DNA of 25,770 nucleotides from an uncultured bacterium (GCA_949290725.1 CASEST010000009.1:1-25770), one strand, 5' to 3'. Positions 16,620 to 25,500 are shown, counted from the first letter of the stretch. The notes: generated by a model from the sequence alone, not told the origin. Made by a program: numbers and translations.

Positions 16620-18788
16620 TTAATTCACCGTTAAATTCCTAAATTGATATTCAATATCATATGATTCAAGAACATTTATTCCTAAATTCTCGTTGATAAT
16701 ACTATTGATTTCTATTGAAGCGACCTTGCTTCCGACTTCAGTAATGCTTGTAGCAGTATAATCATTTAAATAATCGGTAGGAGCAAGACCATCGATACTT
16801 TGTATTTCAGCTTCTAACGGCTTACCATCATAAGATTTTGATGATTCCTTTGTATAAACTGTTAACTTTCTTGGCTCAACATATAAACTTCCGAAAGCTT
16901 CATTAATATCATAAGTCATAGTCACATCATTAAAATTTGAATCAACAATCATATATTGTGGTTTATTTAAGATAGAACCAGATTCCGTTATTTGGACATT
17001 CAAACTATAAATTAATTGATGCCCGGGTTTTAAAGTTCCTAAAACAGTTAGTTTTCCATCACTTTTTAAAGGAGTTCCGTCATAAGTTTTAATTTGGTCA
17101 GGTGTATATAGTGTTAAATCATATTCTTGATTTATATCGTCTTCATCATAAGATGGAGTTGTGCTTTGTTGTGGCAAATCATTCAATGTATCTTTATTAT
17201 ATGTCACTTCAAGAGTAACCCGGCCTTTCCCATCAATATAGACTTGAGGTTTTGCATGACCCTTTGAACCCGAAATAATATAGAGACTATTTTCAACAGG
17301 AGCATTGAGTGCAAATCCACCAGCCACTCTAGCGGGATAGCCCATCGCAATAAATAAACACATGGCTGCTCGAGCAAAATGTTCACACCTTCCAATTCTA
17401 TTAATAGTTAAAAAATCTATAACAGCATCAGAAGTAGCTTGTGAAGGCTGTTGTTTCCCACTATAAGTAAAATTATTTAAAAAGAAATTGATAATGTTTA
17501 AATAAGAGGAATGTATACTATCGCCTTTTAAATTGTATTCCTCAATTATTTTTAATAACGAAGCTTTTGTGCTAGAAGGCAATGACAAATAATGAGAATG
17601 CACGAAACCTCGATATGATTCTTCTTCTTTTATATATCTTTCGTCAGTAAATTCAGAATCATAAATATATTCTGGATTCTTTGCAAAATTATATTCATAG
17701 CCCGTAACCATTACATTTTTTTCACTTCCTTTAAGCGATGAATTTATTGCATATGAATCACTATCTTGTTCAAAATTTAAAACTGGGTATTCAAAAACAT
17801 AATCATATTCACGGTCAAAATCATTAACATACATTACGGTTCCGGTAATTTTAGAAGTATGTTGCCCTATTAAATTAGAAGTAAAAGCAAGTGGGTTTAT
17901 TCCATATTTTGGGGTATATTCTTCAACATAATCAATTACGCTTTTATTATATTTTCCATTTGCTGAAGCTAATAAAAAAGAATTCACCGGCTGATTAGAT
18001 TGATATTTAAGCGAAATAGTATTAAAAAGACTAATTAATTCAGCTTCTGGAATTTGTTCTCGATAATCATAACTATTTTCCTGATTTCTTAATAAAGGTT
18101 GATTAGAAGCAGAAAGTTTTCCTGAAGAACTAGAACTTGTTGTCGAATTACCACTCATAGTTGAATCAACTATCACGATTTGACCATAGGAATAAGAGAT
18201 ATCATAATTTGAAGTTTTATCAGAAATAAAGCCTTCAGCGTCTTCATAAACTACAGAAAAAACACAACTATTTTCATGAATCCCAAAAGTTTTAAAAATT
18301 TGAAATTCACCAGCTCTTAATCTATGACCAGTTACTAAAGAACCTTTGGTAACTTCATAATTTCTATAAACACAATCATCCGTACCATCGGTATAGAAAA
18401 GCTGAGAACCAGTAGTAATTGTTATCGGTCTTTTATTGACGGTTAATTTCCCAAAATCTTCATTAACATTATATTTATTAGTAACATCTCTTCCTAAATA
18501 ATCATAGATTTTATAATCGAAAGTATAATAAGTTCCATAATCTACAATATTACTTGTATCGAATTCAATATAATCGTTATAAAGTAAACTTCCTTGAGTT
18601 ATTTCATATTCAACTTCAAAAGGATTGCCATCATATATTTTGGATTGACTATCAACTCTTAAAGTTATTCCAGTAGGAAAAATGCGAATTAAACCAACAG
18701 CGTTTAATCCAAAAAGAACGCTAATAGCTATTGAAGCTAAAGCAATAATTGAAACAAAAATAACAATAATCTTAGAGTTCTTTTTCAT
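16620..18788 (-). CDS. Surface transglutaminase-like protein with MBG-like repeats (722 aa)
   Basis: A membrane span at about 7-33 is followed by two MBG-like repeats (45-118, 122-206), a serine-rich spacer (213-226), a TgpA-like region (about 240-535) and two more repeats (557-638, 642-722). The enzyme core shows C468 (GRCEHFARAA, then MGYPARVAGGF), H511 (GHAKPQVYIDGKG) and E527 (VTLEVT), so the triad again reads Cys-His-Glu. The segment YTPKYGINPL before the core is shared word for word with the 1064-residue protein, which shows the two are paralogues. The usual tryptophan after the histidine (HAW) is missing in both. Ribosome binding site AGGAGA. It lies 9 nt after the second AAA+ gene. 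It may crosslink or cleave surface peptides, or bind them without catalysis. Confidence 0.85.
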   Translation of the reverse strand: MKKNSKIIVIFVSIIALASIAISVLFGLNAVGLIRIFPTGITLRVDSQSKIYDGNPFEVEYEITQGSLLYNDYIEFDTSNIVDYGTYYTFDYKIYDYLGRDVTNKYNVNEDFGKLTVNKRPITITTGSQLFYTDGTDDCVYRNYEVTKGSLVTGHRLRAGEFQIFKTFGIHENSCVFSVVYEDAEGFISDKTSNYDISYSYGQIVIVDSTMSGNSTTSSSSSGKLSASNQPLLRNQENSYDYREQIPEAELISLFNTISLKYQSNQPVNSFLLASANGKYNKSVIDYVEEYTPKYGINPLAFTSNLIGQHTSKITGTVMYVNDFDREYDYVFEYPVLNFEQDSDSYAINSSLKGSEKNVMVTGYEYNFAKNPEYIYDSEFTDERYIKEEESYRGFVHSHYLSLPSSTKASLLKIIEEYNLKGDSIHSSYLNIINFFLNNFTYSGKQQPSQATSDAVIDFLTINRIGRCEHFARAAMCLFIAMGYPARVAGGFALNAPVENSLYIISGSKGHAKPQVYIDGKGRVTLEVTYNKDTLNDLPQQSTTPSYDEDDINQEYDLTLYTPDQIKTYDGTPLKSDGKLTVLGTLKPGHQLIYSLNVQITESGSILNKPQYMIVDSNFNDVTMTYDINEAFGSLYVEPRKLTVYTKESSKSYDGKPLEAEIQSIDGLAPTDYLNDYTATSITEVGSKVASIEINSIINENLGINVLESYDIEYQFRNLTVN

Positions 18789-18797
18789 TCTTTTCTC

Positions 18798-20171
18798 CTA
18801 ATTAACTATGAATTTTGATAAATATTCTTTGCAAAGTGATAGGTTATCTTTCCCAAAGTGTTCATCAAGAGCATCGATAAATGAAGCTACTGCTTTTCCT
18901 AATCTTAAAAAATCTTTTGATTCAAGCTTTCTTAAAATTTTCTTTGAAACAAAATCATCAAAAGCTTCGATTGCTTTCCCACCACACTCAATATAAACAG
19001 GGACATAGGCTTTTATTTGATTAACCATACGATTCCCAAAATTAATAGCAAATTTTTCATTAAGTTGTTCACCAATAAATAAAATCCATTTATCTAAATC
19101 GATTGATTCTTTCCTATCTTTAAAACCATCAATTGCCTTTAAAGCTAAATCATTTAATTCAGTATTCGAAATTATTTTAGATTTAGTTGGAGTTCCTTTA
19201 AATGGAGTCGCTTTTTTATCTAAATTTAAAATCATCGCTCGATCATAAACCTTATCGGAAATAGCAAAGGTTGATTCATCATTATTTGCCGTTCCTAAAA
19301 AATAAACATTCTTTCCGATTTGAAGTTTTCCTTCGATTAATTTTTTAGGGTCATTTATCCAAACATCATTAGTAATTTCTAGTCTTCTTCTTTCTAAATC
19401 TGGATATTCCAAAAGCGATAAAAATTCCGCAAAATAATATTCGATACGAGCAATATTAACTTCATCTAGAATAATTACATAAATTTTATCGTTAAAATTA
19501 GATTCATATAATTCTTCTAAAAGGAGTGTTTCATTAAACTTCTTAGTAAATTCATTAAAATATCCGACTAAATCACTTCTTTCTTTCCACATTGGTTGAA
19601 TCGCAATTGGTTCGATTAAATTTCCAACATATTTCTCAAAAGCTAAAGCGATAGATGTTTTTCCAGTACCAGACATTCCTTGTAAAATCATTAATTTGGA
19701 AGTCAAAAGATTAGCAATAAAAGCTCTAATATCATTGTCACTATAAAATAAACCTAATTCAGAAGCACAAAAATTTCTAAATTCTTCACTAAATTCTTTT
19801 AAATCAGTGACTTTATCATATGTAATATCAAACTTTTGTTTATCGATTTCCATAAGTTTAGAAAATCTAATATTTTCTTCTTCATTTTTCTTCTTTTTAT
19901 TTAATTCTTTAATTTTTAAATAAGAATCTCTATTAAAGATGAATTCATCATTTTTTTGTTCTTTTAAAGAATAGATATAATAAATAATCACGCTTATCGG
20001 AATAAGAATAATTACAATAGCGACAATATAGATTAATGGATTAGAAAAATCGATGGTAGCATCAAAAAGGGATGTATATATTGCTAAAACAGCTAAAAAA
20101 TAGACACCGAAAAATAAATCAAAAATCATTAAAATAGAAATAATTTTGTCGATAAGATTTTTATTAACCAT
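18798..20171 (-). CDS. Membrane-anchored McrB-like AAA+ ATPase, copy 2 (457 aa)
   Basis: Two membrane spans (about 11-33 and 45-68) place the rest of the protein in the cytoplasm. The AAA+ domain (about 145-320) has Walker A GMSGTGKTS (165-173), Walker B ILDEVN (234-239), sensor GTANNDEST (293-301) and an arginine in KVYDRA (311), then NFGNRMVNQ in the lid region. The fold and the LDEVNIARIEYYFAEFLSLLE stretch are typical of McrB/dynein-related ATPases. The sequence is closely similar to the protein at 21692-22984 over the whole ATPase part, so one copy arose from the other. It overlaps the DUF2357-like gene by 8 nt (ATG within its end), which suggests coupled translation. The ribosome binding site is AAGGAGAAG. 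What it remodels is unknown. Confidence 0.88.
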   Translation of the reverse strand: MVNKNLIDKIISILMIFDLFFGVYFLAVLAIYTSLFDATIDFSNPLIYIVAIVIILIPISVIIYYIYSLKEQKNDEFIFNRDSYLKIKELNKKKKNEEENIRFSKLMEIDKQKFDITYDKVTDLKEFSEEFRNFCASELGLFYSDNDIRAFIANLLTSKLMILQGMSGTGKTSIALAFEKYVGNLIEPIAIQPMWKERSDLVGYFNEFTKKFNETLLLEELYESNFNDKIYVIILDEVNIARIEYYFAEFLSLLEYPDLERRRLEITNDVWINDPKKLIEGKLQIGKNVYFLGTANNDESTFAISDKVYDRAMILNLDKKATPFKGTPTKSKIISNTELNDLALKAIDGFKDRKESIDLDKWILFIGEQLNEKFAINFGNRMVNQIKAYVPVYIECGGKAIEAFDDFVSKKILRKLESKDFLRLGKAVASFIDALDEHFGKDNLSLCKEYLSKFIVN

Positions 20172-21681
20172 CTAGCTTCTCCTTGTTTTTAAGAAGATTT
20201 CTAATTTCTTTCATCTTCTTCTTTTTAATATCTTTTCTTACCTTATTCCATTTTTTATTAAAATAATTTAAGAAACTTTTTAATTCTTCTTCTAATTCAT
20301 TAAAAGCGTCTTCATCGATAATATCCATTTCAAAATCTGGATCATTTTTAACATTGAGCGCTTTTATTCTAGATTTTAATTCTTTTATATCTTCATCATA
20401 TTTTTTCTTTAATTCATCATGTTCTTTAATTAAATTCTCATAATTATCATTTAAAGAATCATAATTCTTTTTAAGTTCATTTATTTGATTTTCATATTTA
20501 TAAGAGACTTCTGCTAATTCAGTATTTTTTGAAGCGATAATATCTGCAATTTTATTATCATATTCTTCAACCATCGCATTAAATTTAGCATCTTTATTAG
20601 CTAGTTCATCTTCTATTTTTATGATATAACGGACAATATCTTCTTTATTAAAATTATCTCCATCAAATATTCTATTTGCTCGAGCTTTAAGTTTTTCTTT
20701 TTCCGCTAACTCAATATCTGCTAATTCCTTTAAATATTCTTCTTCATATAAAGGGAAAAGTTCTTTAACTTCACTATAAGAAAGGAAGGTTAAAATTAAA
20801 GGCATATATTTAAAAATTCTTAAATAATCGTCGCTTAAAGATGAAGAAACTTGTTCATTTTCTTCTATTTTATAACCGTCTTTAGTATATGATTTTATGA
20901 ATTCATATAATTCGACACATTTTTGAAAATTAGGATCGTTTTTTAAAACATTATTTTTTTGAATTGGCTCACTAATTGGAGGAGTTTTTGAAACAATTCG
21001 AATAAGTTCGGTTCCAATTAATTGATTAATTGAACTTTCAATTGCCATTATTCGGTTAAAGATAGATTTATTAACATCATTTTCTTCAAGATTTAATTCA
21101 TTATGTCTTACATCTTCTACTTTAATATCATAATTTATAGTATCTTTATATAAATTAACTGAATTTTTTAAATTAGTTTCAATTTCTACTTTTGATTGGG
21201 CTTCTTTAATTTTATCGAATCGAATATCAACAAATGATTTAAGCATTCCAAGTAAAAATACTAAGAATCTATTCTCGTATAAAGCATAGTCATCAGTTCT
21301 TTCAATGATATAAAGCTTTTTAGGTTCAACATCGCCATTACTAGCGATTTTTCTAATATTAGTAGAATTTTTAGCTAAATTAACGACACTATCCTTACCA
21401 ACTCGTTTAACTTTTTCAATATCGATAGTTTCACCGGTATTTAAAATAAATCTTCGACCTTCTAAGATTGCCTCGCTAACAAAAGGAAGATAAAATTCGA
21501 TCTTTTCAACCCATTCAGGATCGATTTCTATTTTATTTTCATAGGATTTAACACGAATATTAAAAGCGGGCGAATTTATCATTAAATCCGCGAATTGGGT
21601 TAATTTTGGGCTTTTGCTAACTATATTTAAATAAGCTTTAAGGCCTTTATATTGATTATATTTTCTACCACTTCGATTCAT
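20164..21681 (-). CDS. DUF2357-like coiled-coil protein, partner of the AAA+ ATPases
   Basis: A 505-residue soluble protein. The middle resembles the DUF2357 family associated with McrB-type ATPases: YALYENRFLVFLL (132-144), a long helix, then the TELIRIVSKTPPISEPIQKN and LKNDPNFQKCVELYEFI segments (about 224-263). The PD-(D/E)XK nuclease that McrC-like partners often carry is not visible. Instead the C-terminal part is a long charged coiled coil (about 355-442), then a basic tail. An N-terminal beta-rich region (40-130) fits the DUF2357 beginning. The gene sits between the two AAA+ genes, 10 nt after one and overlapping the other. I infer that it is an adaptor joining the ATPases to a partner. 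The family assignment rests on pattern memory and should be tested. Confidence 0.7.
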   Translation of the reverse strand: MNRSGRKYNQYKGLKAYLNIVSKSPKLTQFADLMINSPAFNIRVKSYENKIEIDPEWVEKIEFYLPFVSEAILEGRRFILNTGETIDIEKVKRVGKDSVVNLAKNSTNIRKIASNGDVEPKKLYIIERTDDYALYENRFLVFLLGMLKSFVDIRFDKIKEAQSKVEIETNLKNSVNLYKDTINYDIKVEDVRHNELNLEENDVNKSIFNRIMAIESSINQLIGTELIRIVSKTPPISEPIQKNNVLKNDPNFQKCVELYEFIKSYTKDGYKIEENEQVSSSLSDDYLRIFKYMPLILTFLSYSEVKELFPLYEEEYLKELADIELAEKEKLKARANRIFDGDNFNKEDIVRYIIKIEDELANKDAKFNAMVEEYDNKIADIIASKNTELAEVSYKYENQINELKKNYDSLNDNYENLIKEHDELKKKYDEDIKELKSRIKALNVKNDPDFEMDIIDEDAFNELEEELKSFLNYFNKKWNKVRKDIKKKKMKEIRNLLKNKEKLDG

Positions 21682-21691
21682 AAATTCCTAT

Positions 21692-22984
21692 TTAACTAAC
21701 AATATTAAATTTATAGACATATTCTTTTGATAATTTCATGTTATCTTGACCAAATGTAAGATCAAGTTTATTGCAAAAAGGTTTAACCTTGCTTGAAATT
21801 TTTAAAACATCTTTACTTTCAAGTTTTCTTAAAATCTTCTTTGAAACGAAATCATCAAAAGCTTCTTCTTTTGTTCCTCCACAAGCAACATAGACTGGAA
21901 TAAAACGATTAATTTGGTTGACCATACGATTACCAAAATTGACTCCAAAATATTCATTTAATAATAAATTGATATTTTCTACCCAAGTTTTTACCTCGTT
22001 ATATTCTTTTAAATTATTTTTGAAATCTTCTTCAGCTTTATTCGCTAACTCTAAGAAATTTGTATTTGAAATTTTATGAGAAACAGCTTCAGTTGTTGAA
22101 AATTTTTCAGCTTTTTTCTCTAAATTAATGACCATAGCTCGGTCATAAACTTTATCAGAAATAGCAAAGGTTGATTCATCGTTATTAGCAGTTCCTAAAA
22201 AATAAACATTATCTCTAATTGGAAGACGACCTTTATTTAATTTTTTAGGATCTCGATCCCAAACATCATTAGTAATCTCTAAAGTTCTTTGTTCGCTATT
22301 TGGGTACTCCAAAAGCGATAAAAATTCAGCAAAATAATATTCAACACGAGCAATATTAACTTCATCTAAAACGATAATATACATCTTGTCATCAAAGTTA
22401 GATTCATAAAGTTCTTCTAAAAGTCTCGTTTCATTAAACTTTTTAGTAAATTCATTATAATAGCCAATCAAATCACTTCTTTCTTTCCACATTGGTTGAA
22501 TTGCGATTGGATCAAGAATATTTCCAACATATTTTTGAAAAGCTAGGGCGATTGAAGTTTTACCAGTTCCTGACATACCTTGTAGAATCATTATTTTAGA
22601 AGTAGCTAAATTAGCAATAAAAGCTCTTATATCCTTTTCGGTATAAAATAAATTTAAAGCATGTGCGCTATAATTTCTAAAATCATCAGCAAATGCTTTT
22701 AAAGAGTTTACCTCATCAAAAACGATTTCTTCTCTTTTTTTATGATCTTCAATTAGAAGCTTTGAAAAACGCTCTTCACCTTCATTTTTATTAGCTTCAT
22801 TTCCAATAGCTTCGCTTAAATCTAAGATATCTTTACTTCTTCTATCTTTCGGCTTAATAATAAAAGTTGTACTTTCCTTTATGTAGCGATAAAGAATTAA
22901 ACATGCGATAGCTGCTAAAATAACAAAGATTATAACCGCATAAATTAATAAAGCGCTTTGTGATAATAAATCAAAATAAATCAT
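21692..22984 (-). CDS. Membrane-anchored McrB-like AAA+ ATPase, copy 1 (430 aa)
   Basis: One membrane span (about 9-32) followed by basic residues (RYIKES, PKDRR) puts the ATPase in the cytoplasm. Walker A GMSGTGKTS is at 136-144, Walker B VLDEVN at 205-210, sensor GTANNDEST at 264-272, the arginine of KVYDRA at 282 and GNRMVNQ at 351-357. E. coli McrB, a GTPase, has NTAD at the sensor position; here it reads NNDE, so ATP rather than GTP is the likely fuel. The C-terminal helical lid contains AFDDFVSKKILRKLESKD, also present in copy 2. Good ribosome binding site (AGGTAGGA). It follows the LRR membrane protein by 28 nt and precedes the DUF2357-like gene by 10 nt. Confidence 0.88.
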   Translation of the reverse strand: MIYFDLLSQSALLIYAVIIFVILAAIACLILYRYIKESTTFIIKPKDRRSKDILDLSEAIGNEANKNEGEERFSKLLIEDHKKREEIVFDEVNSLKAFADDFRNYSAHALNLFYTEKDIRAFIANLATSKIMILQGMSGTGKTSIALAFQKYVGNILDPIAIQPMWKERSDLIGYYNEFTKKFNETRLLEELYESNFDDKMYIIVLDEVNIARVEYYFAEFLSLLEYPNSEQRTLEITNDVWDRDPKKLNKGRLPIRDNVYFLGTANNDESTFAISDKVYDRAMVINLEKKAEKFSTTEAVSHKISNTNFLELANKAEEDFKNNLKEYNEVKTWVENINLLLNEYFGVNFGNRMVNQINRFIPVYVACGGTKEEAFDDFVSKKILRKLESKDVLKISSKVKPFCNKLDLTFGQDNMKLSKEYVYKFNIVS

Positions 22985-23012
22985 AATTCCTACCTCTAGA
23001 TTCCATTAATTT

Positions 23013-24971
23013 TTAAGCTTTTCGCCCACACCAAATACATATTCCATCAACATAGTTATGATTAGAATAATCTTTAGGTCCGTATTCAATATATTCTTCA
23101 TTACAGCGATTACAATGATAATGATTCTCTTCTTCCTTAGAGCATGTCCCTGGAATAGTTTCGATTAACTCTGAATCAATATCATGAATATAATCATTCC
23201 CACTTTTAATATAAGAATTTTCATCATGGACACAACTAGATTCAAAATAAACATAATTTTCTGAGGAAAAGAAATTAGTAATATTATCTTTATTAATTAC
23301 TCCATCTCCAGAGATATAGCATGCTTTATAATTTATTCCTCTTAAAGAATATCTTTCGGAATTGATCGTATTATTTGGAATATAGATTGCATTTGAAACT
23401 GAACTAGAATTAAAAAGATAAGCTCCTAAACGAACATTTGGACCAGTTATCCAAACATCTTTTAAAGTTTCAATCAATCCAAAAGCATAATCCCCGATTT
23501 CTTTTAAATGATCATCGATTACTACACTTTCTAAAGATGTCCCATAAAAGCATTCATTTGGGATAGTATCAATATATTTTAAATCGACATATTTTAAATT
23601 AGTTGCTTCTTTAAAAGCGCCTTCATTTAATTTTAAATTGCTAGAAAAATATACTTCTTCGACACTAGAATCTTTAAATGCTTCACTAGCTATTTCTTTA
23701 ACTGGATAGCCATTAATAGCTAAAGGAATATAAGCGATTTTTTTATCGCTAAGATATTTAGTGATTATAATTCCTTCATTTAAATTTTCTAAATCAACAA
23801 AAGAATATTCATAAAATGATGAAGGGCGATTATAAACGTTTAAAGAATCGCTAACAAAAAAAGATACGCCTAAACAAATGAAAAAGATTAGGATATAACT
23901 AGCTAAAGAAAAGAATGAACCATTAAAAGCTAATAATCTTCCACTTATTCCTTGTTTAACTTTATATTCATTAATAGTTTCAGCCCCATGAGTAAAGATA
24001 AAATCTTTAAAATAAGCACTAATTATACTAACTTCAAGCTTAGCAAATTTCTCTTTTTTAATAATTCGAACTTTTTTAAATTTTTTATCAATTTCTTTAT
24101 CAAGAGAAAGAATCGCTTTATCTTCCTCATCTTTTATAGTTATTCTAATTAAACCTTTTAAAAATTTTCTTTTATGACTAACTTTAATTAAAAAATATTC
24201 ATTATTTTTATCTTTAGTTACTTTTATTTTAAAAGATAAATATTTATTTAAATCAAATTCTTTAGCTTCATCTTCTTCTTTAATCTTCGCTTTTTTAAAA
24301 GTTAATGGTTTAGCCTTATTTTTAAAATAAATTAATAAAAAAGAAATAATAAAACTAATAACAAATAAAATAGCTCCAAAAATATAAAAATAATAAGGAG
24401 GATAAAGTATTTCAGCTAAGAATAAATAATCATCATAAACTCCTTCAATTCCATTATCTAAAACTAATGGAACGATTAAAAGAAATGGTAAACATGAAAC
24501 CAAAGACAAAATTAATGAAAAAAGAATATTTTTCCATAAAAAAATATGTTTATAATCTTCGACTTCAAATACTTCTTCGTTTATCTGCTTTATATCTAGT
24601 TTAACACTAGTTACTTCAAATGGAAGTTTGATTACATATTCTTCACGATATAAAAAGTCAGCTTCTTTTATATTTAAAATACGATATATCTTTTGATCGA
24701 TATATAAAACTAAATTAAAATTAATATATTTTACATTAGGTTTAATTTTTAAAGATAAGAAACGATATTCCTTATCTTTAAAAATTTTATAAGTATTAAT
24801 ATATGCTTTATATTTTTCATCAACATCAAAAATAGCATAAGTTTCATTATCACTATCAATCAATTTATCTTCAGCATATCCTCTAATATATTTCGCTTTA
24901 AAAAAGAATAAAGATAAAATAATCCCTAAAATAAAAATAATAATTACAATTAATAAATAAAGAAGATTCAT
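23013..24971 (-). CDS. Four-TM protein with duplicated cytoplasmic domain, external LRR and zinc-ribbon domain
   Basis: Hydrophobic spans at about 4-24, 147-170, 191-216 and 350-374, with basic residues after spans 1 and 3, give a topology with two cytoplasmic domains (25-146 and 217-349) and an external C-terminus. The two cytoplasmic parts look like copies of one beta-rich domain (YRFLSLKIKPNVKYINF against KYLSFKIKVTKDKNNEYF). The ectodomain begins with FYEYSFVDLENLNEGIIIT and continues as BspA-like LRR_5 units (about 397-560). It ends in a zinc-ribbon-like module with C620-C623 and C645-C648 (CNRC, CIWC), common at the ends of gut Firmicutes BspA proteins. It is the first gene of the six-gene operon, with GGGGAA about 12 nt before the ATG. 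I infer a sensor or docking protein for the ATPases. Confidence 0.8.
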   Translation of the reverse strand: MNLLYLLIVIIIFILGIILSLFFFKAKYIRGYAEDKLIDSDNETYAIFDVDEKYKAYINTYKIFKDKEYRFLSLKIKPNVKYINFNLVLYIDQKIYRILNIKEADFLYREEYVIKLPFEVTSVKLDIKQINEEVFEVEDYKHIFLWKNILFSLILSLVSCLPFLLIVPLVLDNGIEGVYDDYLFLAEILYPPYYFYIFGAILFVISFIISFLLIYFKNKAKPLTFKKAKIKEEDEAKEFDLNKYLSFKIKVTKDKNNEYFLIKVSHKRKFLKGLIRITIKDEEDKAILSLDKEIDKKFKKVRIIKKEKFAKLEVSIISAYFKDFIFTHGAETINEYKVKQGISGRLLAFNGSFFSLASYILIFFICLGVSFFVSDSLNVYNRPSSFYEYSFVDLENLNEGIIITKYLSDKKIAYIPLAINGYPVKEIASEAFKDSSVEEVYFSSNLKLNEGAFKEATNLKYVDLKYIDTIPNECFYGTSLESVVIDDHLKEIGDYAFGLIETLKDVWITGPNVRLGAYLFNSSSVSNAIYIPNNTINSERYSLRGINYKACYISGDGVINKDNITNFFSSENYVYFESSCVHDENSYIKSGNDYIHDIDSELIETIPGTCSKEEENHYHCNRCNEEYIEYGPKDYSNHNYVDGICIWCGRKA

Positions 24972-25132
24972 AAGTGTTTATTTCCCCAATTACACTTTTG
25001 ATATTTAAATAAAAATAAGAAATAAACAATTTAATTAATTAATAAATATATATTTAAATAGTAGCGAGATGTATCTATTTTTTTAAAAAAATATTAAATA
25101 TTTAATTAATTAAATTATTTATTATCTTCTTT

Positions 25133-25138
25133 ATTATA
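25133..25138 (-). promoter_or_regulatory. possible -10 element for the six-gene operon
   Basis: A consensus TATAAT lies here on the minus strand, giving a predicted leader of about 155 nt before the ATG at 24971. The sequence 15-18 nt further upstream is only A/T and no convincing -35 is seen. The leader contains AT palindromes (for example 25093-25106) and a T7A7 tract at 25078-25091. Confidence 0.4.
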
Positions 25139-25297
25139 ACGCGATAATACCGATAAAAATTAAAGAGTTAATCAATAAATTTATATATTTATAAATATTG
25201 TCACTTTTAATTCTTTAATCTATAAATTTTATAAAAAATTATTTTAATATATTAGATTTGATAAACTAATAAATGTTTAATAAACCTAATTTAGAAG

Positions 25298-25469
25298 TTG
25301 TTCATAATAGGTGATAGTTTCTAATATAAAATATATGAATTAACTATTTAGTGAATAAATAGACATTTTAATCTTATAGCCTTATAATTATTAAAAATAA
25401 ATAAAATTTATTTATTTAAAATATGCTCCTTTATTTATAAAAAGGTAGGTTATATAAACCTACCTTTTT
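25298..25469 (+). ncRNA. possible small transcript between operons
   Basis: A candidate promoter (TTGTTC 25298-25303, 18-nt spacer, TAATAT 25322-25327) would start a transcript near 25334, and the strong hairpin terminator at 25439-25469 would end it, giving an RNA of about 135 nt. A 7-bp inverted repeat (25344-25350 with 25356-25362) and an 11-bp AT quasi-palindrome (25395-25417) lie inside. No open frame is evident. The terminator is convincing; the transcript itself is inferred. Confidence 0.3.
25439..25469. terminator. Hairpin terminator
   Basis: A 13-bp perfect stem (25439-25451 with 25457-25469, core GGTAGGTT) around ATATA has A's on the left and T's on the right. No annotated gene ends immediately upstream on either strand, so it implies an unrecognised transcript. 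Confidence 0.8.
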
Positions 25470-25482
25470 ATCTATTTAATAC

Positions 25483-25500
25483 TAGATATTAGAATATCTA
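25483..25500. repeat. 18-bp near-perfect palindrome
   Basis: TAGATATT (25483-25490) and AATATCTA (25493-25500) are perfect reverse complements around AG. It lies between the two terminators of this gene-poor stretch. Apart from the -10 candidate, the possible ncRNA, this palindrome and the two terminators, I see nothing in 24972-25701. Confidence 0.4.

Noticed and set aside
18798..22984. Type IV restriction system (McrBC)
   Set aside because: The ATPases are McrB-like, but I see no nuclease and no modified-base-binding domain. Membrane anchors and the transglutaminase neighbours argue for another role, so I did not label it restriction.
24972..25300. Origin-like or mobile-element region
   Set aside because: The AT-rich palindromes and T7A7 tract caught the eye, but there are no DnaA-box clusters, no terminal inverted repeats with target duplications, and no transposase or integrase gene in the window.
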